A stretch of 64,000 nt of DNA from Stappia sp. TSB10P1A (GTDB taxonomy: Bacteria > Pseudomonadota > Alphaproteobacteria > Rhizobiales > Stappiaceae), in the NCBI RefSeq assembly GCF_900185725.1, contig NZ_FYAU01000036.1, positions 62,001 through 126,000 of the forward strand, in the 5' to 3' direction. Shown piece after piece: positions 36,079-44,715 of the stretch. The notes below the pieces were generated by a model. That model worked only from the letters and a program-made list of their open reading frames with translations. It was not told where the DNA came from and did not search any database. Positions within the stretch are counted from its first letter, which is position 1. Every line of letters starts with the position of its first letter. The translations under genes were made by a program, and so were the position numbers.

Positions 36079-37634
36079 AAGAGGCAAAGGAAATGCCCCC
36101 GCATCATACCGCGCAACTGCTGCAGAACGTCATGCCAAGCACGTCGGAGACGGAGGGCGAGAACAGCACCCCGCTGACGAACACCAGCAAACTGTCGCCG
36201 CTCGCGATCAAGATCGCCAGCGGCCTGCAGACCTCCGTGGTCTCGCCGACAGTGCTGGGCGGCACCGTGCGACTGGCCGACCTTGCCATCGTGGCGGCCT
36301 TCGGCTTTGCCTCCCTGCATTCAGGCGGCATTCCGGTGGTCTCGTCGACCGCATTGTTGTCGGTCGCTGCGGCGCTGCTGCTCTCCTCCGCCTTCTTCCA
36401 GGCCTCGGACTGTTACCAGATCCCGCTGATGCGCAACATGGTGGCCCAGGCCGCACGCATGGTCATCGCCTGGACCCTGGTTTTCGTGACCATGTTCATG
36501 GCCAAGACATTCGGCAACGTGATGCGGGGCGTGCCGGGCGATCTGCTGATCCTCTGGTACGGGTTCGGACTGGCCACATTGCTGACGGCGCGCACGCTGG
36601 TGACGATTTTCGTGCGCAAATGGACGCGCGAAGGCCGGCTGGAGCGGCGGGCGGTGATCGTCGGCGGCGGTCAGGTTGCCGCAGACTTCATTCACGAAAT
36701 CGAGCGGCAGCCGAACAACGACATCCGCATCTGCGGCCTGTTCGACGACCGCAAGGGTGACCGTTCGCCGGATATCGTCGCCGGCTATCCGAAGCTTGGG
36801 ACGGTGAGCGACCTTGTCGAGTTCGCCCGCATCGCTCGCATCGACATGCTGATCGTCACGATCCCGCTGAGAGCCGAGAAGCGCTTGCTGGAGTTCCTCA
36901 AGACCTTGTGGGTCCTGCCGGTCGACATCCGCCTGTCCGCCCATACCGACAAGCTGACCTTCCGCGACCGCGCGTCTTCCTTCATCGGAACCGTGCCGAT
37001 CGTCGACGTGGTGCACAAGCCGCTTGCCGACTGGGACAGTATCGCCAAGCGCGCCTTCGACCTCATCGTGGCGAGCCTGATGATCGTGCTGCTGTCGCCG
37101 GTCATGATCGCCACCGCATTGGCGGTAAAGCTGGACAGCAAGGGACCTGCCCTCTTCCGCCAGAAGCGCTATGGCTTCAACAACGAGGTGATCGAAGTCC
37201 TCAAATTCCGTTCGATGTATCACGAGATGGCGGACCCGGCCGCGAAGAAAGTGGTGACCCGCAACGACCCGCGGGTGACCCGCGTCGGCCGCTTCATCCG
37301 CCGCTCGTCGCTGGACGAATTGCCCCAGCTTTTCAACGTTCTCAAAGGCGATCTGTCGCTGGTGGGGCCGCGCCCGCATGCGGTCAATGCCCACACGAAC
37401 GAGAAGATGTGGGACGAGGTGGTCGACGGCTATTTCGCGCGCCACAAGGTCAAGCCCGGCGTGACCGGCTGGGCCCAGATCAACGGCTGGCGCGGCGAGG
37501 TCGACACGCCGGAAAAGATCCAGAAGCGCGTCGAATATGACGTCTATTATATCGAGAACTGGTCGATCCTGTTCGATATCCGCATCCTGCTGGCAACGCC
37601 CTTCGCCCTGTTCAAGTCGGAGAACGCCTATTGA
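36075..37634 (+). CDS. undecaprenyl-phosphate glucose/galactose phosphotransferase (WcaJ/ExoY type)
   Basis: Polyprenyl-phosphate hexose-1-phosphate transferase that starts the repeat unit, 519 residues. The N-terminal half has four hydrophobic helices and a CoA-binding-like soluble domain (RAVIVGGGQVAADFIHEIE); the C-terminal bacterial sugar transferase domain begins near residue 324 (KRAFDLIVASLMIVLLSP) and has KFRSMY, the DELPQLFNVLKGDLSLVGPRP block and PGVTGWAQINGWRGE. Start at 36075 overlaps the previous stop (ATGA); an in-frame ATG at 36093 is an alternative. The sugar cannot be told from sequence. Confidence 0.92.
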   Translation: MKEAKEMPPHHTAQLLQNVMPSTSETEGENSTPLTNTSKLSPLAIKIASGLQTSVVSPTVLGGTVRLADLAIVAAFGFASLHSGGIPVVSSTALLSVAAALLLSSAFFQASDCYQIPLMRNMVAQAARMVIAWTLVFVTMFMAKTFGNVMRGVPGDLLILWYGFGLATLLTARTLVTIFVRKWTREGRLERRAVIVGGGQVAADFIHEIERQPNNDIRICGLFDDRKGDRSPDIVAGYPKLGTVSDLVEFARIARIDMLIVTIPLRAEKRLLEFLKTLWVLPVDIRLSAHTDKLTFRDRASSFIGTVPIVDVVHKPLADWDSIAKRAFDLIVASLMIVLLSPVMIATALAVKLDSKGPALFRQKRYGFNNEVIEVLKFRSMYHEMADPAAKKVVTRNDPRVTRVGRFIRRSSLDELPQLFNVLKGDLSLVGPRPHAVNAHTNEKMWDEVVDGYFARHKVKPGVTGWAQINGWRGEVDTPEKIQKRVEYDVYYIENWSILFDIRILLATPFALFKSENAY

Positions 37635-38923
37635 GCACGGCCGCCCATCGCGGACTTGCCGGAGCTCCCACCGCTCCGATCCGGCGTAGCGGCGGCCTGC
37701 GCATCGATACGCGGCTGATCGGCACGCTCGCGCTCTGGCTGGTGACCTTCCTTGGCGGATTCGTGCTGCGCGAGCCCGCCCCTTACGAGCTGGCGATGGT
37801 GGTCGTGCTGTCGGGCTGGCTGCTGTCCGGCCCGCGCTTCTCCCCCGCCCTCGGCCCTCTTCTGCTGGTGATCGTGCTCTTCGTCTGCGGCGGTCTGCTC
37901 GGAACGTTGATGTCCGACAATTTCGGCGTTGCGATCATGTATATCGCCGTCACCGGCTTCCTGGCGTTGACCTCCGTCTTTTTCGCCTCGGTGGTCGCAA
38001 GCGATCCCTCCCGTCTGGCAACCATCGCCAATGCCTACACGGCGAGCGCGGTCATCGTTGCGCTCCTTGGCATCGGCGGCTATTTCGGCCTGCTTCCCGG
38101 CAGCCTCTTCACCCTGTACGGCCGCGCCAAAGGCACGTTCCAGGACCCCAATGTCTTCGGCCCCTTCCTGGTGCTGCCCTGGACCATCGCCCTGCACACG
38201 GTGCTGACCCGCCCGCTTGCCCGCTCGGGAATCGCAATCGCGGTGCTCGGTGTCCTGAGCTTCGGTATCCTGCTCAGCTTCTCGCGCGCGGCCTGGGGGC
38301 TTGCCGCGTTTGCCGCTATCGGCCTTTACGTGATCCTCTTCTGCATGACGCGGGAGCGCGGGGAACGCGCGCGGCTGATCCTGTTCGGAGCCGCCGGCGT
38401 TCTCGCCGTCCTTGCGCTGATCGCTGTCGCGCTGTCGGTCGAGTCCATCTCCGGAATGCTGCTGCAGCGTGCCAGGCTGGTGCAGGACTACGACACGGCG
38501 CGGCTCGGCCGTTTCGCGCGCTATACGCTCGGCTTCCAGATGGTGCTCGACCGGCCGTTCGGGCTCGGTCCCCTGCAGTTCCGCAATTTCTTCCCCGAAG
38601 ACGAGCACAATACCTATCTGAAAGCCTTCACAACCTACGGCTGGCTCGGCGGCGTCGCCTATCTCTCGCTCGTCGCCTTCACGGCGATCCGGCTGTTCCC
38701 GCTGGTCTACCAGCGACGCCCGTGGACGTGGGCCGCGCAATGCGTGTTCGTGGTGCTGTTCGGTCACATGCTGATGTCGGCGATCATCGATACCGACCGC
38801 TGGCGCCATCTCTATCTGCTCTACGGCCTCGCCTGGGGTCTGATCGCCTGTGAATATGCGTGGCGGACCTCGGCCGCCAAGCGCCTGTCTTCCGCCGGGA
38901 TGAAGGCCGCTCGCGAGCGTTGA
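37631..38923 (+). CDS. O-antigen ligase/polymerase family membrane protein
   Basis: A 430-residue membrane protein with about ten or more hydrophobic helices and the Wzy_C/O-antigen ligase pattern (GTFQDPNVFGPFLVLP, LSFSRAAWGLAAF, and the later LGPLQFRNFFPEDEHNTYLKAFTTYGWLGG with conserved His). It overlaps the preceding stop as TTGA, so the start is TTG at 37631. In this EPS locus it is a candidate for repeat-unit polymerisation. No flippase gene accompanies it here. Confidence 0.85.
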   Translation: MSTAAHRGLAGAPTAPIRRSGGLRIDTRLIGTLALWLVTFLGGFVLREPAPYELAMVVVLSGWLLSGPRFSPALGPLLLVIVLFVCGGLLGTLMSDNFGVAIMYIAVTGFLALTSVFFASVVASDPSRLATIANAYTASAVIVALLGIGGYFGLLPGSLFTLYGRAKGTFQDPNVFGPFLVLPWTIALHTVLTRPLARSGIAIAVLGVLSFGILLSFSRAAWGLAAFAAIGLYVILFCMTRERGERARLILFGAAGVLAVLALIAVALSVESISGMLLQRARLVQDYDTARLGRFARYTLGFQMVLDRPFGLGPLQFRNFFPEDEHNTYLKAFTTYGWLGGVAYLSLVAFTAIRLFPLVYQRRPWTWAAQCVFVVLFGHMLMSAIIDTDRWRHLYLLYGLAWGLIACEYAWRTSAAKRLSSAGMKAARER

Positions 38924-38993
38924 TTGCGGTTCTTAAGCGCTTGCGTGCCCCTTGCGAAGCGGATAGGAAGAACGGGCTCGCGAAGCGGGCAGT

Positions 38994-39070
38994 CGGGCAG
39001 TAGCGCAGCCTGGTAGCGCACTTCACTGGGGGTGAAGGGGTCGTCGGTTCAAATCCGGCCTGCCCGACCA
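38994..39070 (+). tRNA. tRNA-Pro (anticodon GGG)
   Basis: A 77-nt cloverleaf: acceptor CGGGCAG (38994-39000) with CTGCCCG (39060-39066), D-arm GCGCAGCCTGGTAGCGC, anticodon stem CTTCA/TGAAG with loop CTGGGGG (anticodon GGG, reads CCC), TPsiC arm CCGGTTCAAATCC-like, discriminator A and encoded CCA (39068-39070). Confidence 0.95.
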
Positions 39071-39189
39071 TTCGCATCTCGCCCTGCTTGGCGTTCAGAT
39101 CGTCATGCAGTGGCCGGAATATCCGGGCCGATGCGTGACATGCTCAGCCCCATCATCCATAGACGCCAAGCAGCAAAGCCGGTCGTGCG

Positions 39190-40080
39190 ATGAGCGCGCG
39201 CGAGATCGCGACCCAGGCCGATCTTGAAGACGTTCGGGCAGGCCCCATCGACACTGAGGGGGCCTCGACACCTGCTTTTGCCGATCAGCCCCCAGCCCCT
39301 CCGGAGCGTTGGGACCTGACGCTCGGCCTTGCCTTGTCGGCAGCCTTTCACGTCGCGGCATTCGCAATGCTTGCACTGCTCTCGGATCCTCCACAGCCCT
39401 ACGGCGTATCGTATGACGATGCGGTCGAAGTGGTGCTGGTACCGCTGCAAACGCGAGCCGAGCCTCGGCTGGGGGAGGTTGCGGACGCCCCCCGGGGGAC
39501 GACAACGCAGCCCGCAGACGATGTGTCTTCCGCAGCACCTGCGCCATTGCAGCAACATCGGACGCAGGACGAGCAGGTGCCAGCAGACTTGCCAACCGAT
39601 CGGGCGTCAACGGACGCCCCGCCTTCGCCCACGGCCAAGGATGCCGCCCGCGTCACGCCCGCCCCTCCCCGGCGACGGGTCCCTGAACTCACCGAGGCGC
39701 GCACCCTCTACACCTCGCGGTTGCGCGACACAGCGCTCGGGCGCGCGGCGCTCGCCGAACTGGACTTGGCCGACCCGGAAGAGCGAATCTTTCAGTTGTG
39801 CACCTATGAGGCGGTCGAGCAACTGCGCCGGGAGCATCCGGACCTGCGGTTCGAATACGCAATCGCCGAGGCACGCGAGGAAGCGACGCTGACGGGCCTG
39901 GCGCTGGAGGCAAAGGGAGCGGCAATCCAGGGACGCGGACGCTGGTACGACCTCTCCTTCCGCTGCGAAGTGGCGGAAGATCTCATGGGGGTCACCGGGT
40001 TTGCCTTCGCCCTGGGACCGGAGATCACCCGCCCGGAGCGCGACGACCTCGACCTGCCTATCGACGGCCCGATCCATTGA
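39190..40080 (+). CDS. DUF930 domain-containing, TonB-like membrane-anchored protein
   Basis: A 296-residue protein with one membrane helix (LGLALSAAFHVAAFAMLALLS, about 46-66), then a Pro/Ala-rich periplasmic linker (TonB-like) and a C-terminal DUF930 domain (EERIFQLCTYEAVEQLRREHPDLRFEYAIAEAR ... GRWYDLSFRCEVAED). DUF930 is a Hyphomicrobiales family of unknown function. It starts 120 bp after the tRNA. Confidence 0.8.
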   Translation: MSAREIATQADLEDVRAGPIDTEGASTPAFADQPPAPPERWDLTLGLALSAAFHVAAFAMLALLSDPPQPYGVSYDDAVEVVLVPLQTRAEPRLGEVADAPRGTTTQPADDVSSAAPAPLQQHRTQDEQVPADLPTDRASTDAPPSPTAKDAARVTPAPPRRRVPELTEARTLYTSRLRDTALGRAALAELDLADPEERIFQLCTYEAVEQLRREHPDLRFEYAIAEAREEATLTGLALEAKGAAIQGRGRWYDLSFRCEVAEDLMGVTGFAFALGPEITRPERDDLDLPIDGPIH

Positions 40081-40228
40081 CGCGCAGCAACGGGTTCCGC
40101 CCTGGCTGCAGGTCCGGAGGGGCAGGCTCGACCTCTGGTCCACTTGTGCGATCCGCGAACAGCGCTACCATGCTTGACAAGGACCGGAGCACCGACAAGA
40201 ACCCGGCCGTCACGTGGGAGGAACGTAC

Positions 40229-40519
40229 ATGTGCCACATCTTTGCCGGGCAGGACCCGGGCGACTACGAACCCGAAATGCGGCGCCTGCGACTGAACGGA
40301 CAGAGCACCAGCATCCGGCTCGAACGCTCGTTCTGGGAGATCATCGACGAGATCGCGCAGAGCGAAGGCGTGAGCACGCCGGCCTTCATCTCGAAGCTGC
40401 ATTCCGAGGTGCTGGAACTGCGGGGCGAGACGCGCAACTTCACTTCGCTGCTGCGCTGTGCCTGTCTCGTTCGGCTTCGCCAGACGGTTCCTCAGATGCA
40501 TCTGGAAGCTGCGGAGTAA
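40229..40519 (+). CDS. ribbon-helix-helix domain protein
   Basis: A 96-residue small protein with a ribbon-helix-helix core: strand STSIRLERSFWEIIDEIAQSEG and helix AFISKLHSEVLELRG. GTGGGAGG precedes the ATG at 40229; a GTG at 40214 is an alternative. Such proteins are often DNA-binding regulators, but this branch has no known target. It stands immediately before a perfect palindrome (40529-40546) and the glyoxalase gene, which makes it a candidate regulator of that region. Confidence 0.75.
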   Translation: MCHIFAGQDPGDYEPEMRRLRLNGQSTSIRLERSFWEIIDEIAQSEGVSTPAFISKLHSEVLELRGETRNFTSLLRCACLVRLRQTVPQMHLEAAE

Positions 40520-40528
40520 AAAGCGCCT

Positions 40529-40546
40529 GTAGTAAAACTTTACTAC
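40529..40546. promoter_or_regulatory. palindromic candidate operator
   Basis: GTAGTAAA (40529-40536) and TTTACTAC (40539-40546) form a perfect 8-bp inverted repeat with a 2-nt centre, 10 bp after the RHH gene and 141 bp before the glyoxalase start. Size and shape fit a dimeric repressor site; no binding protein is proven. Confidence 0.4.
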
Positions 40547-40686
40547 CCATGAAGTGAATCCCGGACGCATCCTTTCTCTATCGGAAGAACTGGGCATCAG
40601 CCATCTGGCCGCAGTCTTGCGGCCAGGGCTGTCCGATTGAAGAAAGCTGCCGGCACCGCCGTCAGGACTGATCCAGGAGAACACTC

Positions 40687-41082
40687 GTGGCGAAATGCAT
40701 ACACGCGATGATCCGCGTGCTCGATGAAACGCGTTCCGTTGGCTTCTACAAGACGGCATTCGGGCTCGACATTGCCGAACGGCTCGAGTTCGACGACTTC
40801 ATCCTCATCTATCTCAGAAATGCCGACGCGGATTTCGAGGTCGAACTGACGGTCAACAAGGGACGCACGGAACCCTACGACCTCGGCAACGGCTACGGAC
40901 ATCTGGCTTTCTGCGTCGACGATCTCGATGCGGAACACACCCGCTTCGAGCAGGCCGGGCTCGCTCCGCGCAAGATCGTGGAGTTCAACCGCGACGGCGC
41001 TCTGCTGGCCCGCTTCTTTTTCGTTCAGGATCCGGACGGCTATCAGATCGAGGTGCTGCAGCGCCACGGTCGCTATCGCTGA
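40687..41082 (+). CDS. glyoxalase I-like lactoylglutathione lyase
   Basis: Vicinal-oxygen-chelate enzyme of 131 residues that detoxifies methylglyoxal as its glutathione hemithioacetal. The four metal ligands expected of GloA are in place: H6, E53, H72 and E122. GTG start at 40687, with CCAGGAGA upstream. It precedes the gluconate-dehydrogenase-like genes by 30 bp, so it may be co-transcribed and remove reactive carbonyls formed there. It is one of several VOC branches, so another substrate is possible. Confidence 0.85.
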   Translation: MAKCIHAMIRVLDETRSVGFYKTAFGLDIAERLEFDDFILIYLRNADADFEVELTVNKGRTEPYDLGNGYGHLAFCVDDLDAEHTRFEQAGLAPRKIVEFNRDGALLARFFFVQDPDGYQIEVLQRHGRYR

Positions 41083-41112
41083 ACGGGGCACACCGTTTCG
41101 GGAGGGAGGAAA

Positions 41113-41637
41113 ATGACCGAAACACTGACCCACAGACACATGACCAGACGGCAACTGCTGGCACGCAGCGCAGCAGTTGGCGCCGCATTCGTCATCGGAC
41201 CGGGCTTTCTGGCCGCCAACACCGCGGCATGGGCAATGGAGGTCGCCCATCTGAAGCCGCAAACCATGGCAACCCTGATCCGCATGGCCCGCGACATCTA
41301 TCCGCACGATCATGTGGCGGACGAGTATTACGCCATCGCCGTCAAGGGATACGACGTCCCCGACAAGGCGGCGATGATCGAGGCCGGCGTTACCGCGCTC
41401 GACGCGGCGGCCCAGGGCAAGGGGCATGCCGGATATCTCGCGATCGGCTGGGAGCGCGAGCGCTCCGACCTCCTGCGATCGATGGAGGAGAGCCCCTTCT
41501 TCCAGACCGTGCGCGGCGGGCTGGTCACCGGGCTCTACAACCAGAAGGCCGTGTGGCCCCTCTTCGGCTACGAGGGGGAAAGCTACTCGCTGGGCGGCTA
41601 CATCGACCGGGGTTTCGACGACATCAACTGGCTCTGA
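41113..41637 (+). CDS. Tat-exported small subunit of a GMC dehydrogenase (gluconate dehydrogenase subunit 3-like)
   Basis: A 174-residue protein with twin-arginine signal (TRRQLLARSAAVGAAFVIG; R12, R13). The mature part resembles gluconate 2-dehydrogenase subunit 3 (ATLIRMARDIYPHDHVADEYY). Its partner GMC flavoprotein lacks a signal, so this subunit probably carries it across the membrane through Tat by piggyback. AGGGAGG precedes the ATG. Gap to the flavoprotein gene is 14 bp. Confidence 0.8.
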   Translation: MTETLTHRHMTRRQLLARSAAVGAAFVIGPGFLAANTAAWAMEVAHLKPQTMATLIRMARDIYPHDHVADEYYAIAVKGYDVPDKAAMIEAGVTALDAAAQGKGHAGYLAIGWERERSDLLRSMEESPFFQTVRGGLVTGLYNQKAVWPLFGYEGESYSLGGYIDRGFDDINWL

Positions 41638-41651
41638 GGGAGGAGGCTGTC

Positions 41652-43223
41652 ATGGCCGCACCATTCGACCTGAACGACGACACGGTCGTCGTGGTCATCG
41701 GGACAGGCGCCGGCGGCGGCGTCCTGGCCAATGAACTGGCCCAGAAGGGCGTCAGCGTGGTGGCGCTGGAAGCCGGCGGGCGCTATCTGCCGGAAGACTA
41801 CATCAACGACGAGTGGGAGAGTTTCGGGCAACTGGCCTGGCTCGACCCGCGTTCGACCTCCGGCGACTGGCGCGTTGCAAAGGACTTCTCCGGCCTGCCG
41901 GCATGGATCGTCAAGGCTGTCGGCGGCACCACCACCCATTGGGCGGGTGCGTCGCTGCGCTTCCAGCCGCACGAATTCAAGACCCGCAGCACCTATGGCA
42001 ATGTCGAGGGTGCCAACCTGCTCGACTGGCCGATCGACCTTGCCGAGATGGAACCCTGGTACGAGAAGGCGGAGGAGAAGCTGGGCGTCACGCGCACCGG
42101 CGGTCGAGAAGGATTGCCCGGCAACAACAATTTCAAGGTCTTCGAAGCCGGCGCGCGCAAGCTCGGCTACACGGAAGTCCATACCGGACGCATGGCAATC
42201 AACTCGGCGGAGAACGACGGCCGCTTTGCTTGCCAGCAGACCGGCTTCTGTTTCCAGGGGTGTAAATGGGGCGCCAAATGGTCCGCCGCCTATACGGACA
42301 TCCCGCGCGGCGAAGCCACCGGCAACCTTGAGGTGCGCGAGCGCGCCCATGTTCTGCGGATCGAGCACGATGCCGGCGGCAAGGTGACCGGCGTGCTCTA
42401 TGCCGACAGGGACGGTAACCAGCACCTGCAGAAGGCGCGCGTCGTCTGCGTCGCGGGCAACTCGATCGAGAGCCCTCGCCTGCTGCTCAACTCCGCCTCG
42501 AGCCTCTTCCCCGACGGGCTTGCCAACTCCTCCGGCCAGGTCGGACGCAACTACATGCGGCACATGACCGGATCGGTCTATGCCGTGTTCGACAAGCCCG
42601 TGCGCATGTGGCGCGGCACGACGATGGCCGGCATCGTCCAGGACGAGGCGAGGCACGATCCCTCGCGCGGCTTCGTCGGCGGCTACGAACTCGAGACACT
42701 CGCCCTCGGACTGCCGTTCATGGCAGCGTTCCTGGATCCGGGTGCCTGGGGCCGCGAGTTCACCACCGCGCTCGATTCCTACGAGAACATGGCCGGCATG
42801 TGGATCGTCGGCGAGGACATGCCGCAGGAGACCAACCGGATCACGCTCAATCACGAGCTCAAGGACCAGTACGGGCTGCCGGCGCCGAACGTGCATTTCA
42901 CCGACCACCCCAACGACATCGCGATGCGCCGCCATGCCTACAAGCAGGGCATCGCGATCTACGAGGCAGTCGGCGCGACGCGCACCTTCCCGACGCCGCC
43001 CTACCCCTCCACGCATAATCTCGGCACCAACCGCATGTCGGAAAACCCGAGGGACGGCGTGGTCAACCGCTGGGGTCGGGCGCACGACGTGCCGAACCTT
43101 TATGTGTCGGACGGCAGCCAGTTCACCACCGGCGCGGCGGAGAACCCGACGCTGACTATCGTGGCGCTGGCGATCCGCCAGGCCGACCATATCGCCTCGC
43201 AGATGTCGCAAGGACAGTTGTAG
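41652..43223 (+). CDS. GMC-family FAD oxidoreductase
   Basis: A 523-residue flavoprotein dehydrogenase. The FAD-binding loop is GTGAGGGV near residue 17, and the C-terminal domain has H455 in STHNLGTNRMSEN and the VSDGSQFTTGAAENPTLTIVALAIR motif. It most resembles the large subunit of gluconate or sorbitol-type membrane dehydrogenases. Paired with the Tat subunit upstream and with a dihaem cytochrome c downstream as electron acceptor. The substrate (sugar acid, sugar or alcohol) is not determinable. Confidence 0.88.
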   Translation: MAAPFDLNDDTVVVVIGTGAGGGVLANELAQKGVSVVALEAGGRYLPEDYINDEWESFGQLAWLDPRSTSGDWRVAKDFSGLPAWIVKAVGGTTTHWAGASLRFQPHEFKTRSTYGNVEGANLLDWPIDLAEMEPWYEKAEEKLGVTRTGGREGLPGNNNFKVFEAGARKLGYTEVHTGRMAINSAENDGRFACQQTGFCFQGCKWGAKWSAAYTDIPRGEATGNLEVRERAHVLRIEHDAGGKVTGVLYADRDGNQHLQKARVVCVAGNSIESPRLLLNSASSLFPDGLANSSGQVGRNYMRHMTGSVYAVFDKPVRMWRGTTMAGIVQDEARHDPSRGFVGGYELETLALGLPFMAAFLDPGAWGREFTTALDSYENMAGMWIVGEDMPQETNRITLNHELKDQYGLPAPNVHFTDHPNDIAMRRHAYKQGIAIYEAVGATRTFPTPPYPSTHNLGTNRMSENPRDGVVNRWGRAHDVPNLYVSDGSQFTTGAAENPTLTIVALAIRQADHIASQMSQGQL

Positions 43224-43243
43224 CCAGCAGCCCCGGACGAGAG

Positions 43244-43279
43244 AGGGCGGGCAGAGACAAGGGGTAATAGACCCGCCCT
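43244..43279 (+). terminator. possible terminator after the GMC oxidoreductase gene
   Basis: AGGGCGGG (43244-43251) with CCCGCCCT (43272-43279) around a 20-nt loop; GAGA and TCTC extend the stem with one bulge. There is no strong T-run, so it may be a weak or Rho-dependent end. An AT-rich stretch follows (about 43288-43325) that could carry a promoter for the next gene. Confidence 0.4.
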
Positions 43280-43459
43280 TCTCGCAAAGATTGCATCATT
43301 TGTCATATGTATGATTTTATATTTCCCGCTCACCTGTCCGGACGAGGCCGCCTGTTCCTGGGGCGCGACCGTCCGGGGTCTTTCGAGCGTCAATCGGGAC
43401 GCAGATCCCGTGCATTGCGACCGCTCCCGCGGTCCAACCATCACCACCGGAGGAAACGC

Positions 43460-44713
43460 ATGAAGACCTTCCTGCTTGCAAGCATGGCTCTGCTGGCCGC
43501 GACATCCCTCGCCGCCGCGCAGGCGCCGGTGCCGGACAACCTCGAGAAACTGTCGAATTTCCAGAGCACCGGCACCACGGAGTTCACCTTTGTGGAGCAG
43601 AGCGGCGCCTATGCCGACGGCATCCGTGAAACGCTGAAGCGCATCAAGCTTCCGGCCGGGTTCAAGATCGACCTCTATGCCGTGGTCCCCGATGCGCGCC
43701 ACATTGCCGTCGGTCCGCAGGGCATCGTCACCTTCGTCGGCACGCGCAAGGACAAGGTCTGGGCCGTGACTGATCGCAACAAGGATCGTGTCGCGGACGA
43801 GGTGAAGGACTTCGCTCCCTCGCTCAAGTTTGCGATCCCCAATGGTCCGTGCTTCTCGAAGGACGGCTTCCTCTACATCGCCGAGCAGAACCGGGTGCTG
43901 GTCTATCCGGCTGCGGAGTTCTTTTACGAAAGCCCTGACGTCGCCGCCTTCAACGTGATCAAGCAGGGCGAACTGGTTCCGCCATCCGAGGAGAGCTACA
44001 ATCACACTGCACGGGTCTGCAGGATCGGTCCCGATGGAAAGCTCTATATCTCGCTCGGCCAGCCGTTCAACGTGGCGCCAGCAGAGAAGCTGGATCTGTA
44101 CAACGAGTTCGGCATTGGCGGCATTATCCGCATCAACACCGATGGAACCGGGCGCGAGGTCTACACCTACGGCATTCGCAACTCTGTCGGACACGACTTC
44201 CATCCCCAGACCGGAGAACTCTGGTTTACCGACAACCAGGTGGACGGCATGGGCGACGATATCCCTCCGGGCGAGATCAACAGACAGACAGCGGCCGGAC
44301 AGCATTTCGGGCATCCCTGGTACGGCGGCGGCGACGTGCGGACCAACGAATACGCGAACGAGGAAGTGCCGGTGGAGGTGGTCATGCCGGCCGTGGAGAC
44401 GATCGCCCACGCAGCCGATCTTGGAATGTCCTTCTATACAGGCCGCCAATTCCCGGAGAAGTACAGGAACGCGATCTTCTCTGCACAGCATGGCTCATGG
44501 AACCGCACGGAGCCGGTCGGCGCGCGCGTCATGGTCACCTTCATCGATAGTGAGGGCAATGCCACCACGGAGGCTTTCGCCGAAGGCTGGATCGATGAGA
44601 ACGGAGAGTATCTCGGCCGCCCGGTCGACGTCGCCCAGTTGCGTGACGGTTCTATTCTGGTGTCCGACGATCTGGCCGGAGCCCTCTACCGAATCTCCTA
44701 CGAGGGGAACTGA
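43460..44713 (+). CDS. sorbosone-dehydrogenase-like beta-propeller protein (PQQ sugar dehydrogenase family)
   Basis: A 417-residue secreted protein. A Sec signal (MKTFLLASMALLAATSLAAAQ) is followed by a propeller domain of the soluble sugar/sorbosone dehydrogenase type (LPAGFKIDLYAVVPDARHIA, NHTARVCRIGPDGKLYISLG, GIRNSVGHDFHPQTGELWFTDNQ). ATG at 43460 follows GGAGG. The protein ends 2 bp before a dihaem cytochrome c gene, which is the probable electron acceptor. Whether it binds PQQ is unknown. Confidence 0.82.
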   Translation: MKTFLLASMALLAATSLAAAQAPVPDNLEKLSNFQSTGTTEFTFVEQSGAYADGIRETLKRIKLPAGFKIDLYAVVPDARHIAVGPQGIVTFVGTRKDKVWAVTDRNKDRVADEVKDFAPSLKFAIPNGPCFSKDGFLYIAEQNRVLVYPAAEFFYESPDVAAFNVIKQGELVPPSEESYNHTARVCRIGPDGKLYISLGQPFNVAPAEKLDLYNEFGIGGIIRINTDGTGREVYTYGIRNSVGHDFHPQTGELWFTDNQVDGMGDDIPPGEINRQTAAGQHFGHPWYGGGDVRTNEYANEEVPVEVVMPAVETIAHAADLGMSFYTGRQFPEKYRNAIFSAQHGSWNRTEPVGARVMVTFIDSEGNATTEAFAEGWIDENGEYLGRPVDVAQLRDGSILVSDDLAGALYRISYEGN

Positions 44714-44715
44714 GA

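Noticed and set aside
38994-39070. tRNA-Pro as a genomic-island attachment site for the EPS locus
   Set aside because: No integrase, transposase or repeat of the tRNA 3' end was noticed, and the EPS genes have no obvious compositional break.
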